Positions 46,352 through 59,580 are shown, numbered from the stretch's first letter. The stretch is DNA of 64,000 nucleotides from Ahaetulla prasina (GCF_028640845.1 NC_080540.1:263843958-263907957); one strand, 5' to 3'. Notes: generated from the sequence alone by a model not told the origin. Translations and numbers: made by a program.

Positions 46352-46585
46352 TTAATAGTAATAGCACTTAGACTTATATACTGCTTTACAGTGCTCTAAG
46401 TGGTTTACAGAATCAGCCTCTTGCCCCCAACAATATGGGCCCTCATTTTACCCACCTTGGAAGGATGGAAGGCTGAGTCAACCTTGAGCCTGATGAGATT
46501 CGATCTGCCAAACTGCTGGCAGCCAGTGATCAGCAGAAGTAGCCTGTAGTACTGCACTCTAACCACTGTGCCATCGCAGCTCTTA
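46352..46585 (-). mobile_element. Antisense tRNA-derived SINE (34224 subfamily)
   Basis: Complete copy in reverse: 'aatagcacttagacttatat' at the left, 'tggaaggatggaaggctgag' in the middle and 'tctaaccactgtgccatcgc' at the right, which is the complement of the A-box head. Confidence 0.88.
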
Positions 46586-47112
46586 ATGGCATACATATGA
46601 ATAATAGAGAAACTATGGTAAATTAAATAGAATTGGTTTTCCTACAATTGTGTGTACTTTGTTTTGGATTTAACAAACTATTTAAATATATTTTTAGGTT
46701 AGATTTTTTAAAAATATGAAACTTATATTGTTTCTATCTATTATTAGCTATTAATTTTATACAAGCAAAGAGTGAGATAGTGACTTTAATTCTTAAGTAG
46801 ATGGCAAATAGATATCATTTAAATAAGAATCTCTTCACTGGTATAGAAAATTTGAAGAATGAAACTTCTATCTTTTACAAAATCATTGGATTTTTATATT
46901 TTTCTGAATGCACTGTAACCAGTCTCAGCCTGGGATCTCATTCAGTTTGACTCTGCTGAAACTTTTGCCCATATTGCCAAATATGAATCCTACTGAATTA
47001 ATATCTCCAGAATTTTTCTTATATCTGTGATCTGAATATAACTGTTTTATTGCTGCATTTCTTCCATTAGCTACCAAGATCTGACTAGGCTTAATAAAGT
47101 GCAAATGAGCTA

Positions 47113-47247
47113 CCCTGTTTCCCCCCAAATAAGACAGCCCCGAATAATAAGCCCAATTGGTCTTTTGAATGCATCGCAATAAGGCCAAGCGCTTATTTCA
47201 GGGTTCAAAAAAATATAAGACAGGATCTTATTTTTGGGAAAACACAG
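47113..47247. mobile_element. TA-flanked MITE with CCCTGTTTCCCC ends, copy 1
   Basis: Left end 'ccctgtttccccccaaataa' and right end 'ttatttttgggaaaacacag' are inverted repeats, flanked by TA at 47111-47112 and 47248-47249. Internal text 'aataagcccaattggtcttt' is shared, in opposite orientation, with 56262-56389. Confidence 0.85.
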
Positions 47248-47249
47248 TA

Positions 47250-49540
47250 ATATTAATTTGATATTAGACCAGACCCGGATATTAATTATATATTAGGGCT
47301 TTATAGAAACCCAAGAACATTTATAACTCACTTATGACTACCCCTATTTCTATTCTAGAGCTACATGGTTATATCAAAACAGGTCCTTCTTTACAGTTAG
47401 GATATAAATAACAAATAGACACTCAGTTAAACTAATTATGTTTGAACAATAAAAATATTATATAAATGACTCTAATATTTTGGGTTACTAACCTATGACC
47501 ATTGATGAGACTTTCAGAGAAAAGAAGAGTTTAATACTGAGAACTGACTTAAGTCATGTTATCTTAAGTCATTAGGCTCTCCTACATCTATAAGTAAGTC
47601 CCTAACTTTTATTCTTTCAAAAGTAAGTTAAATAATTACATTTACATAATTATCAGGCCAATCAAAGTTTCCTTAGAGAAACACCACAGAAAGGAATTAA
47701 TGGGAATGTAAATTCATATCATTTCATTCATTAAGATCATTTATTGTTCCACAATTCGAGGTAATATGTTTAGGCCACCCTTTTTATAAACTAGTCACAG
47801 ATCTTAATTTCTTCACAGAATATTTAGGAAAAAAATTGTTAATAAGATTTTCTGCTAATTCTTCAAACCCCAGAAAAAACAGAGTTACAATGATGCCAGC
47901 CTAAATTATTTAATCAAGCTTTCTGCTTTAGGATCCTTGACTAAATAACATTTCCAAGATCCACACAGAGAAGGGAATCAACCATACTAGAAGACAAAGC
48001 TTGGAAGGCAAATGGTGCATGAAGATGATCTGTGGAAGGCAAAAAACATGTAAATGGAAAATATTTCATGGCTCAAATATGGCTCATATTTCTGGTAAAG
48101 TAACTAACATCCTATCCCTTTAAGAGAAAAAGGTTGCTATCTCCTGCAATACCATGTCACACAATTTTCAGACAAATAAATCATTTTCACAGGATTAGAG
48201 GCTCACTAGATTTGAAACCCTATCATTCCTTCATTTTTCAAAATATTCATTGATTTTAAAACTAGTATTCCATTCATTAATTAAGTTGCTCATTTTATGA
48301 TGTAATGCACAGAATCCACTCTCTTACTTCAATGATTGGGAAAAACCCACTTCCAAGTTTCTTACCAAGAGATAAATGTATCTCTATTGTTCCAATTTGC
48401 CTATTTTATTCATGGCTTAATAATAATCAAGAATAACCTTTTCAGGAAACTCTTCGGTTTTATATTTTGGCTACCCTTATAGATATTTATAAAAAGATAG
48501 TCATATCCCTTTAGGTTGTTCTCCTAAGCAAAATTACTCAATGTAAGGCCCAGTGGAAAATGTCAGATGTTCTTCGGAGTAAACACTGTGCTTTAAGAGA
48601 TTTAATTAATATGTTCAACAGTGCCATCTTAAAAATTTCTATTCAGAAGTGTAGCAAGTGGCTATCAATTTATTTTAGAAAAAGTATGTGTGCATAGGGA
48701 GGTGCCTCTTCTGATATAGTTGGTTAACTAATATTATAATGATGCCATAATCAGTGCAGAATTAAAAAATAATAAATAAGGTGGTAGTGCAGACATTTCA
48801 TTAAAATGCAATGTGGCTGCAATCCCATGCCTATTTCCTTAAAAATAAAACCATCGAGCTAGTAAGTCTTCTGATTAGACACGGACACAAATGCAGTGTG
48901 GCTATTTCAAAATATTCAACCTTTTAAAATATTTTGTAAAAAAAAAATCAAATTGAATAAAGACAGTAAATTTATGACCTGTATAGCAGTATACACTGCT
49001 ATAAACACACACACAGTTTTAAAAGCATGATTTAAACACCATCTTTGCAACATATTTTGAGAGTTTAATTGAATTTGATGATATTGAAATTATTTCATTA
49101 ACAAATTGGTATAGAAATCTAGCACTTTTCTGTGGTGATGCTGACTTGTAATCCAAAAATACATCTCACTATTTTTAAAATGTATATTCATTTTATTGAA
49201 TGTCTTGTGAACTTTTAAAAAAAATTAGAGATGAAAATCATGCTAACCTTTTCTATTCTTGAAAATCATTCTAGGACATTAACCATAAATTATTTGGATA
49301 GGATTGTCCTACTGTCTTTAGCTCCACTGAGCTTCATTATAAAAAGAGAATTATATGGCTACTTTTGGATAATACCAACTGAAAAATAGTAGATTCTTTT
49401 CAATTCATGCTTCCAGTTTTATTTAAAAATGTAAAAATGAATGCTTAATGTAGGAATAATAGACTTTACCTATTTGACTTATACTAATGCTAGAAAAAAA
49501 GTTATTTGTACATCCGAAAACAAAAACAAATAAATTCATT
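47250..49540. other. Unique AT-rich DNA, no gene seen
   Basis: No recognisable gene or mobile element. Confidence 0.5.
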
Positions 49541-49549
49541 GAAGTCTCT

Positions 49550-50650
49550 TAAATAAACTCTAACTGTATCTGCTAAATATTTTCCAACTGCTCCAAGCCT
49601 GAATAAAAAAAATCCAGGAGGCAAAGTAACGATGAATAGAAACAATACTGGTCAGCTGCGTGTGTTGCCTGTTGTTTGAATAAAACCTAATTTATCACTT
49701 CAGAAATAAAAAGCTGTTTATTCCCAAGTCTCACTGTCTGTAAGAATCTTTACAATTTATCTGTGGAAGGGGGGAAAAGTGAGAAACTGTACCGCTATTA
49801 GCATATGAATAGTTGACACATGAAATTGGCTGTACAATAACAGAAGGACATTTGCTATTGGTGTATGCACACAGACAAAGCAGCCATTTTGAAAAAAAAA
49901 TGAAATGGTGTTGGGGTTAACCCTTTGACTGTCTATCTGGTTTCACACTATTGCTTTGATAAGGAGACCCTGCAAGTAGCGTTTAAATACTGGGATCTGC
50001 ATGTGCGGGAGGGTGGGGGGCGTTGTATGTATGTAAACACACACATACACAGATTAGGTCAGCTGAATCATTAGCTATAAGGGAAAAAGCTGGAAGAAAG
50101 GAAGAAAAGACTTAGTACAAAAGCAAAGAAGAAAAAGAAATATTTCAATGACAATATTAAAATTGTTATATCAGTGTTTTATGCCTATGTTTCTTCTGGG
50201 GGCAGACCTAGGCAGCAGCTTGTAAGAAGAGTATCGAGAAATGAAACTCTGCCTGCATACACGTTAAAAAAAAATCATGGGCAACAACATTATGCTCCTT
50301 GGGTCAGATGTGTGAAACTATTTCTCAAAGAAGCTGCATACATAATTGAGGCCCAATGACAGGTTCTCAGTGGAAGTTGCCAGGCTACACTCATTTCAAA
50401 AGCAGGCCCATTTGTTATCAAATTTAAATTAACTCTCTCCACACTGAAGGCACGGATTTTGAAGGCAGCAGTTTAAAACACAGAGCAAAAGAAAAACTGC
50501 ATATTAAAAAAAATGCCTTTGTAGTCGAATAACTGGCAATGCATTGAACATAGACTTTTAAAGCAATTTTGTAAAAATATTGATTTGGAGTGGCACATTT
50601 TTGATACCAAATTAGACATATCTTATTAAATTGAAATACCACTTTCATTT
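49550..50650. other. Repeat-free block, candidate conserved DNA
   Basis: No repeat or coding domain, and a more even base mix than the flanks, especially at about 49740-49990 and 50290-50480. It could hold a regulatory element; this is inference from appearance only. Confidence 0.3.
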
Positions 50651-50659
50651 AGATATAAA

Positions 50660-52829
50660 GAGTATGTTTAATATTTTAGCCGTCACCAAATATAGGGTCC
50701 GAAGTGATATTCTGATTGTTCACACATTGAATGTGTCAAAGATAAATATATGGTCAGATAGAGATAATTCCACATAGCTTAGAATTTAAATTGTTCTTGT
50801 GTTTATATACATGGTACTTCCATCCACTCCCTGTTTTATAGTAATCCTTTATATATGATAGTTGAGGATACCCAGCCTTATAGGACAGGTTTTCAGAAAC
50901 TAAAGAATGCAAAGAGAAAATGAAAATAAAAACCTCTATGTCATGAATTCCTGCAGAAAAAACTGCAAATAACCCCTTATGAACACAGAGGTGTAATTAG
51001 GCTGCTTTTATTCCTACTAATAAATTTTAAGGAATAAAAGAGCGATAACTTGATTTTAGTGACAAGGAAATAAGTTATTACATTTGTTTTGATTTATATA
51101 AATGTTCGTAGAAGTTGTAATGGTTTCAGAAATAGCACATCACACTCCGCCTTCAGTACCCAGGAATTGAAATTAAGAACTAGCCCAGATTTTCGGGTTT
51201 TTTAGAGTTGGTTATTAGAGATTTTGATGGTTGTTTCCTAAACCATGCTAAACTTACTTACTTACATATTTTTAGTATTTGTCTCAAAAAATTTGGAAAC
51301 CTCACAACTAAAGCCTTTTGGGACTGCAGAGAAGACATTTTTGGAGGCCTCAAGTAACCTATTTTTCTTTTAAAGCTGAGTTATAAACTTGAGCCCTGAG
51401 TTATCTGTAAAAATAATAAAGGAGGCATAAAAATAAAACCAAATACAAAAGTAGAACTTGGATGTTTTAATCTCTGCCAGCAGGTTCTTACTTGGGCAAT
51501 CCCACAAATATTTTGATATATTTTAAAAGGATACAAGAAATTTCAGCTCATGGAAACAAGAATTAACCAGGAAGGGTCATCAATATGGCCGAGAAAAAAT
51601 TTGTGGCAACAAGCATGTTTCTTACATCATACTCTGATTAGAATCATCAGCTTCAGCCTTGAAATAGGCATATATGTGTACCTGAATTAAATTGAAAGCA
51701 TATTTTGTGAGCCATGATTCTTTAAAGTTCTATTTCAAAAGTCTGTGTAACAGACAGCCCTTAACTTAAACATCTTAAATTTAGAAATAAATCCACTTCA
51801 GTTTCAGTAATTTTACATTGTAGGGTAACTTCAAGTTTAATACGAATGTTCTTTGTGAGTTGATTATTATGGAGTGTGCAAAATAATGTATTAAGCTAAA
51901 CACAGGCCTGAATATATAGGCAAAATTCAAGAGTATGTATTTCATGTAACTGTACTTAGGACTTTAGACATGCAGCAGAGGCTAGGTTAGCATTGAATTC
52001 CATATGAAATCGGGATATGGTTGCCACTGAATGTGATTGATATTGGATATGAACAGCAGAATTAAAATTTTAGTCTTCTGCGGATGGTACACACTCATAC
52101 ACACCATTGCAAGTTCAGTCCAATTCAAACAGCTGTTTTTTGCTTAGGAACAAAGCTGATACTGATTTGTTAGTAAGATGCTGTACAAATCACCAGGTCT
52201 ATCTGGATCACAGTTCTTTAAAAATATTTAAAAGTTAAATTAACTATAAAGCTGCCTGATTAAATTCAGAGTGATCTTTTGTACCTTTAATCACTACAAT
52301 TCTTAAAAGGTACAACTTTTCTACTTTTTAACAGATAAAATTTGAAAACAGAATACATTTTAAGAAGGGATGAAACCTGACAAATATCAAACAGATATGA
52401 GAGAAATGGAAGGTCAATGATAGACTGCTTTAAAGTATTTTAAATTTTGAAACTATAATCAAAGAACAATATATATGATTATAGTTATTATAGTTATTAT
52501 AGTTTAGCTATTACATTTTATTATTACCATTATTACTTTTATAAGCCAAAGCACACTTTTTGTAATCTAAATTTAAATTATCAATTTAGTGACGATAAAG
52601 AAAAAAGATGTAAGGAAAATATTGAAAACAAAGAAGAAATATTAGAAGGTATACTTATTTGGTTAGGAATAATAATAACAAAAGGCCAGATTGTTTGGAT
52701 CCTCACAATGCTATGCAGATGCATTATATGATTATGACATCCTAGATTCTTTAGAACTCATTGTGAATTAAGACCAATCTCAGCTAAAGAACTGGCATTT
52801 CATAGTCTTGTGTATATAAAACAATACAA
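50660..52829. other. Unique AT-rich DNA, no gene seen
   Basis: No recognisable gene or mobile element. Confidence 0.5.
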
Positions 52830-52834
52830 TTACA

Positions 52835-53250
52835 GCAATAATGTATTAAATTTATATACTACCCAACTGTCAGTGACTCTGGGCAGTTGACAATTATTAA
52901 AAGCATTTAAGAGCCAACAAAAACTATTTAGAAAAAAATCACAAGACAAAAGAACAACCCTAGCAAAGAAAACAAAGCCAAAGAGAAACAAAAAGAAAAA
53001 AAGGACGTTAGTGCAACATATAGCATACAAATGCAACAATATTAATAAGAAAAACTGAATAAATAATTCTATACAAAACAATCATTTGATGCCAAATTCA
53101 GTCATTACTTGAAGGCCTTACAAAGCAATCCTTGCTCTGTGGGTAAGCTGTTCCAAAGAGAAAGAGGTTTTAGAGAGACCATCAGAAGGCATTCCCACTT
53201 TGCTCAGATTGAACTTTGAGAAGCTCACAATCAAGTTTTAAAGATTTGAA
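52835..53250 (-). mobile_element. Antisense LINE 3' relic (L2-like)
   Basis: The beginning 'ttaaatttatatactaccca', 'gtgactctgggcagttgaca' and 'attattaaaagcatttaa' is the complement of an L2-type tail (accgcccagagtca ... ataaatttaata). Further right 'aagctgttccaaagagaaag' fits the decayed C-terminal part. Confidence 0.5.
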
Positions 53251-53307
53251 AACTTTGCTTGTAGACCTTTGCATATAATTGATGGATTGAAAAATATACT
53301 ATCACTT

Positions 53308-53442
53308 GATAGCAATAGCACGTAGACTTATATACTGCTTTACAGTGCTTTACAGTCCTCTCTAAGTGGTTTACAGAGTCAGCATATTGCCCCCAATTTG
53401 GGTCCTCATTTTATCCACCTCGGAAGGATGGAAGGCTGATTT
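53308..53442 (-). mobile_element. Antisense SINE, 5'-truncated (34224 subfamily)
   Basis: 'atagcacgtagacttatata', 'taagtggtttacagagtcag' and 'cctcggaaggatggaaggct' match the 3' half of the subfamily. The tRNA head is absent. Confidence 0.8.
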
Positions 53443-53489
53443 CAATAGGAATTAGTAGATCTGTAACTACAAAGAAATGCACATATTAT

Positions 53490-53720
53490 TTGTTTGTTTA
53501 TTGGTATCTCACCTTAATTGTTTTTATAAATAACTCTAGGTGGCATACATATCGAACACACCTTTCTCCTCCTATTTTCCTTATAACAACCCTGTGAGGT
53601 GAGTTGGGGTGAGAGAGTATAACTGGCCAAGATCATCCAGGTCGCTTTCATGGCTAAGGCAGGATTAGAACTCACAGTCTCCTGGATTTTAGCCTTGTGC
53701 CTTAACCACTAGAGCAAATC
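53490..53720 (-). mobile_element. Antisense tRNA-derived SINE, nearly complete
   Basis: From right to left: complement of the head 'gctctagtggttaaggcaca', then 'ggagactgtgagttctaatc', 'ccatgaaagcgacctggatg', and a tail with 'gagttatttataaaaacaat'. Same family as 46057. Confidence 0.82.
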
Positions 53721-55728
53721 AACTAAACTGCTATATATATAAAATCCTAAACCCTGAAGTTGCAATAATATAGTATACCCTTTATTGTCATTGTACATCA
53801 CGTATACAACAAAATTGCAATCACAATAGTATGAATGGGAAAAGAAAAAAAAAGAAAACAATCTAATCTCCAACTTTCTAATAAATCCTACTTCTTCCCT
53901 TGTAATGCCATGCATTGAGGTGCATCTTGCTTTCACTGACTGCACTACATTTACATTTACTGAGCAGCAATGGTGTACTTCATACATAAAAGACTCCACA
54001 CTGCTTGGACACAGTAATTCAAGATCAGTTCAAGCTGAATCATGTTATTTTGTTGCATTAAAGTGGTTTGCGATGCATAAAGATACTGACCATAATTTCA
54101 CAGGTGTTCAGCTTCACACACACACCCCACTTCTATCCCCCTTCTTCACTGCAGTTTAAATAGTCATCAGAATACTGGGAACCATGTGTTTCTTTTGCTA
54201 TGTAACCCTGGAATGTTCCATATTTTAACTAATGTTATGCTAACCCCTTGAGTTCTGTAAAATAATCAGGTGTTCCTGCTGAATCTATTCCAGGAACAAC
54301 GTGTGTAAACTGTATTCTGTTATTCCTACCCCTGCTTTTGTATAATTTAAACGAGTGTTTCTTAAATGTGGCCACTTTAAGATGTGTGAACTTCTATTCC
54401 CAGAATTTTTCAGCCAGCAGAAATCCATACATTTTAAATTTGCCGAATTTAAGGGACACTGATCAGACTTGATCAGTGATTAGCAAATTCAAGTCTCTCT
54501 CTCTCTCTATTCATCAATCATTGCTATTCAACAACCAATCATTATCTGTCAATATCTTTTCACCAGTCAGGAAATATCTTTTCACCAGGCAGAAAATTCA
54601 AAAATCTACTGTAATATCAGTAAGAGAACTGTTCTGTTGTTATTACTGTATTGCAAGAAGAGAATTAAGCTGAAAAGATTTGTGTCAGTTTATATTATAT
54701 TTATATTTGTGAGTCATAATAAAAAGAACAAAATATACAAATGAGTTTTTTTGATTATTCATAAAGTAAGGATAATAACAGGGACTGAGTTTAACACTTC
54801 CATGAAGATAAACATATGGATATGCTGCTTCTTCCCTACATATTAGTTTAAACCCTCAAGCATGTTCTTATTTAAGACTTTAGGAGCTAACTATACTACA
54901 AAGCTAGTAAATCCTACAAGGCACTCTTTCAGAATTTTCTCTTTTTTTAGTAGAGGAAGTAATGCACTTTACTTGTGTAGCCATGACAACCATGTAACAG
55001 GCCAGAGCAATACTAGAGGTTTCCTTGCCATTGCACTATGAGATTAAAAGTAAGAGGCTAAATCTTATTAAGCAGCAGAAGCTTTTCAAAAGATAAAAAC
55101 ATAAAGTTTATGGGTGTATATGAGAGTTGCTATCATAATATATTTGTGCAGTTTTCTTTCTTTGCTTAGGTCTGCCCATTAACTGTAGAGAGCCCTAGAT
55201 TGGGGCGGGAGCATATACTTGGAAAGATACCATTGAACATTTCCTGTTCTGCTATAGGGAAAAATGATTTACAATAGTAAACGTAAGTTGCTAACAGTAC
55301 TTATTTGAAGGAGCATTAACTAAGATTGGTTTCTAGCTTGTTTTTATAAGGCCTTTTAGAGGTGATTTTAATTATACAATTCTGATCCAGTGGATTAGTT
55401 GCCATTTTTCCAGTAATGCTTCTAAAATGGTTGAACTTTCTTTACAAATTTGCCTCCTCTGGACATTTACTGAAAGAAATAAAGATCAAGTCAGTCTGTC
55501 AGATCTGGGCTGTAAAATTCTGGATGGCTGTTAGACTTAGCAAAGACTGAGAATTCAGTGTGTCTTTCTGTCCATGTGATGGTCATCTGGATATTTACCA
55601 TCCAGATCTGGTAGCAATAAATTCATTCATGAAGGAGTATGTCAATATATTGTAAGGAGGAGCATTTTAACAGGAGGTGGAGGGAAGATTAAAAAGATCA
55701 GGATGGTTGCATAAGTATGTGGCCACTC
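53721..55728. other. Unique AT-rich DNA with a decayed MITE
   Basis: A possible old hAT MITE lies at 54351-54468 ('gtggccactttaagatgtgtg', 'cccagaatttttcagccagc'), related to the 60013 family. Otherwise no gene or transposon was recognised. Confidence 0.45.
54351..54468. mobile_element. Old hAT MITE relic (60013 family)
   Basis: 'ccactttaagatgtgtgaac', 'ttctattcccagaatttttc' and 'agccagcag' parallel the left half of 60013-60126, and the right end 'aatttaagggacactg' partly mirrors the left. No target duplication readable. Confidence 0.5.
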
Positions 55729-56037
55729 CAGAGGTGGGTTTCAGCAGGTTCTGACCAGTTCTGGAGAACTGGTAGCGGAAATTTTGAGTAGTTTAGAGAA
55801 CCAGTTGTAAAAATTCTGACTGCCCCTGCCCCCATCTATTCTCTGCCTGCCGAGTCCCAGCTGATTGGGAGGAAATGGGGATTTTGCAGTAACCTTCCCC
55901 TGGATTGGGGAGGGAATGGAGATTTTACAGTATCCTTTCCCTGCCACGCCCACCATGCCATGTCCACAAAGCCATGCCATGCCCACAAAGCCACACCCAC
56001 AGAACCGGTAGTAAAAAAAATTTGGAACCCATCACTG
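55729..56037. mobile_element. hAT MITE, 'ACCGGTTCT' family, copy 2
   Basis: 309 bases with ends 'cagaggtgggtttcagcagg' and 'ttggaacccatcactg', flanked by 'ggccactc' at 55721-55728 and 56038-56045. It has the same inner units as copy 1 ('gggaatggagattttacagt') and a run of 'catgcc/cacaaagcc' units. Confidence 0.94.
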
Positions 56038-56261
56038 GGCCACTCGGTTTTAATATTTGTTGCCTACCAGAGGCATGTAAAATAGGTTGGAGCATTGATC
56101 GTGCAATTACACTCACCATTTGAACCCTTGTCAGATCCACCTATCTGTAAATATTTAATCCATTTTAAATGAAATTAAAATGGTTTGTCTATCTTAAGTA
56201 AATAATATGGATCAAGATTTAGCAACATATTTACCAAAATGAAATCATTTTTCTAAATCTA

Positions 56262-56389
56262 CCGAGTTTCCCCAAAAATAAGACCCTGTCTTATATTTTT
56301 TTGAAATAAGTGCTTGGCCTTATTGTCATGTGCTGAAAAGCCCAATTGGGCTTATTATCAAGGGATATCTTATTTTGGGAAAAACAGGG
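56262..56389. mobile_element. TA-flanked MITE with CCCTGTTTCCCC ends, copy 2
   Basis: Ends 'ccgagtttccccaaaaataa' and 'ttattttgggaaaaacaggg' mirror each other; TA at 56260-56261 and 56390-56391. The inner 'gcttggccttattgtcatg' is the reverse orientation of copy 1. Confidence 0.85.
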
Positions 56390-56959
56390 TACATTACTAT
56401 AAAGAAAATAACCAAGGTTTTTGAAATATATTTCAGGTTGTGCTTAAACAACATGCTAATCTATGGTTCATGGAATTATGATTTACAAAAATAACTCTGT
56501 TGCCTTTATTCCCATTAAACAAAATGACAGGGTTTTACAATACTTAAGCTACAGTTCAACCATATTTTAGTTTAGTGTAGCATAAGAATAGTCTTAACAC
56601 TGATGTTTCATCTGGCCAAATGAAGTAAGATCACTTGCCATCTCTAACAAGAATGCATGCATGAAATCACACATCTTCCCACCTTCTAGTTTAATTTTAA
56701 TAGTACTTATGTTAAGTGAGCATTCGCCTTATAGTAATAATAGTATACTTTATTGATTAGTCAGTTGACCATATTAAAGCATGTGTATTATTCACAGTAA
56801 AATACAATAAAATGAGTTAGAATAAGATACAGTGAAATGTGATAGATACAGTGAGATAAAATAGATTAAAATATAGAAGATAAAATAAAGATAAAACAGT
56901 ATAAGGTAAAATACAATGCAAAGATATATAACAAAACAAATCTTAAAATTCAAAAACTG

Positions 56960-58150
56960 TGTGTTTAAGTGAATTCATCATCTTTGCATGCAACCCCAAT
57001 GTGTTCTATAAAGCATGTTCTCTGTTGGACAGCCATGACTATAAACTTAACAGTTGTAGTGACTGCATATATATTTGCACCCTAAAGGAAATAAGATAAT
57101 TTTTGCTGGTGTCCCAGTTTATGGTTCTGTGATGTTGAGTCTATAAGCATTAACCCTTCCTGAGGCATATAATTAGCAATTTAATAGGACATATGCAATG
57201 TCTTCTATCTCTGCTTCTCCACAAACACATGGTCATCAATATATAGCACTTTATGGAATTGTTGGCACTTGACTATAAAATCTAGCACCTTGAATCTTGA
57301 TCTAGTAAGGGCTATTCTATGATCTTGAGTCAAACCCATTGCCAAATGTTCTTCTGTTTGAAGGTCATGTTATTATTTTTGGCTAGCCATTTCAGTGACC
57401 TGATGTTTGCAAATGACTCAATATCAATTTGGGTGTTAACATTGAAAAATAGTCTGTTTGAATATTGCCAACTGAAGATAGACATTGTGTTGAGAGGCAC
57501 AATGTGAGTTGATTTGGAGAAACTGATTGATCAATGTAAGATGAAATCTGTTTATTTGTTCTTCAAGGCACACTTTTGGTAGTCTGTCAGGTTCCATGGA
57601 GAAAATTCTCTAGCAGTTTAAAGACTTTGATTCAGTGATGAAATCCAATTTTTTTTACTACCGGTTCTGTGGGCGTGGCTTGGTGGGCGTGGTTTGGTTT
57701 GGTGGGCGTGGCAGGGAAAAATACTGCAAAATCTCCATTCCCATCCCACTCTGGGGCCAGAGGTGGCATTTGTCAGTTCTCTGAACTACTCAAAATTTCC
57801 GCTACCAGTTCTCCAAAACCTGTCAGAACCTGCTGGATTTCACCCCTGCTTTGATTACTGTTAAAACTACATAAGAAGTAGATGCCTGTATCAGCTCTTA
57901 TTGCTGCTAAAAGTGCACTTGATTTTGTACAAGTAAGGGGGACTTTCTTCGCTATATGTTAACATTGGTACAGTTTTTGCCTTGTGCACCTTTAAAATTG
58001 GTAGCAGACTACCTAGGTGGTTATGATTGACTAATTTAATTAGCATTTTAGAGAAATTGAGAGAAAATATAATTTTGTATTTAAAAATGGTGGACTGATG
58101 AAGGAGTTTTAAATGAATTGCTCCCAGGTCTATATACATAATGTTCAAAA
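56960..58150 (-). mobile_element. Antisense LINE relic, clade unassigned, split by a hAT MITE
   Basis: On the minus strand, stretches such as MEPDRLPKVCLEEQINRFH (about 57545-57600), ALTRSRFKVLDFIVKCQQFH (about 57235-57310) and LPILKVHKAKTVPMLTY (about 57950-58010) are readable. The middle one is followed by a decayed zinc-knuckle-like region, the order seen after the RT in several vertebrate LINEs (a TRARF..VLP block, then a C.C..H..C motif). Stops and frame changes are many. The clade is not clear to me. The hAT MITE at 57633-57848 splits it and is therefore younger. Confidence 0.5.
57633..57848. mobile_element. hAT MITE, 'ACCGGTTCT' family, copy 3
   Basis: 216 bases, ends 'cagtgatgaaatccaatttt' and 'ctgctggatttcacccctg', flanked by 'ctttgatt' at 57625-57632 and 57849-57856. 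Shorter than copies 1 and 2 because only one inner unit is kept. Orientation is opposite to theirs. Confidence 0.95.
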
Positions 58151-58330
58151 GCATTATGTCTTTACACACTTGAAAGCTATATGGTTTGCTGAGAGTTGAT
58201 CATTTTATGCATATATGAAAGGTCTTATCCATAAAAATATGTGTGCTGAATTTCTTGGGAATTAATTACTGAAGTATCATAATTTGGCTCTCTTTCACTA
58301 TTAAATCAACTTGTACCCCTTATATTTATT

Positions 58331-58670
58331 TATTTATTTATTTTATTAAAAAGTTTTATTTTTACATTCATATCCAACAACTCATCCAATGTACAGTCAT
58401 ATACAATTAGTCGGGCTTGCCCAGTCACCACCCCCTCCTTTTAACTCTCTTCCCTCTTCTACCTTCTTCTACTTTCCAGACCTTCCTCCCCTTCTCTTAT
58501 CTACATCCTCTCCTCCCTCCACTCTACACCTTCCTTCTCCCTCTTCTACCCCTCTTCTCCTCTTTCCTACCTCCTACTCTCTCCTCCTTTCTCCCTCCCC
58601 ACCATTCTAAAATGGAAGCTGGGCAGACCCGACCCTACATTAATTATATTTATACATCTTCAATAAGTAT
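58331..58670 (-). mobile_element. L1-like LINE 3' end, 5'-truncated, with target duplication
   Basis: On the minus strand the order is a short unique start, a long purine-rich tract (58430-58605) and an A-rich tail written here as 'tttatttatttattttatt' at about 58331-58346. Direct repeats 'cccttatatttatt' lie at 58317-58330 and 58671-58684. A 3' UTR purine tract, a 14-base target duplication and strong truncation fit L1. The frames with many Ser/Pro/Leu are produced by the tract and are not genes. Confidence 0.7.
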
Positions 58671-58689
58671 CCCTTATATTTATTGACAT

Positions 58690-59580
58690 GTACTCAAAAC
58701 TGCCACTCAAAGATTTGTGGTAAAAATAAATAAATGGATGAAAAGTTCCTGAATAATGAACTCCTTCTTAATGGTGATGATAGAATCACTACTGAAAAAA
58801 CTTTGTGAAAAGTTCACACACGATACCTTCCTTTAGAATTTAACCAAGGTGAGAGAAGCAAGGAGACTGCAGTCTGTTGGAGAGCTGATTTTTCAATTGA
58901 ATCCCATCCCTTGTCTATCTCGTTAACTGAATGAATGCAAGAACTTTGTTGGAATTCTTCTACATTTTGAAATAATTGCTAAAGCATGTTTTCCCTTAAA
59001 TGTGAACCAGTTGGGGAAATTGCAGCAGAAATTCTACATATAGCATAAACGCACACAGATATTTTACTGGGAGTAGCTGGTACAGTGATACTTAGAACTT
59101 ATGGTAAAATATACTTTCCCCCCATTATACTGATGTCCTATTTTCTCCTCTCCATGTGCTTCTGTTTCACTACATTGTCGGTGGCTTTTTTTCCCTGAAT
59201 AACATATCACACTCTTCCTTCTAAGCTTTAAAAAGCTAGACATTTTCCAAATTTTTATTCCATACATGTATTCAATAAAAAATATTTCTTTTTGCATATA
59301 CAACTTAAAATCAAAAGGAAATCATTTTTTCCTTGAGATTTTCTGTGAGATACAGGACAGCAAATACCCAGCATATCAACAAAATGTAACGAAAATTATA
59401 CTAAAATAATAGTACTTCCATTGATTTAGTAAAAGTTAACTTGAGATAGATAAATAGACATATTTTGATAAATCTGAGCAAACAGCCCTAAGGTCACATA
59501 TGCAATGGGGGAGTCATAGTGGATAGCTATATGAACTGACTATAATGCCAACATTGGAATTGGACTTGAACAAATTCCCT
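58690..59580. other. Unique AT-rich DNA, no gene seen
   Basis: No recognisable gene or mobile element. Confidence 0.5.

Noticed and set aside
58389..58686. Serine/proline/leucine-rich frames that suggest low-complexity proteins.
   Set aside because: They come from the polypyrimidine tract of an antisense L1-like 3' end.
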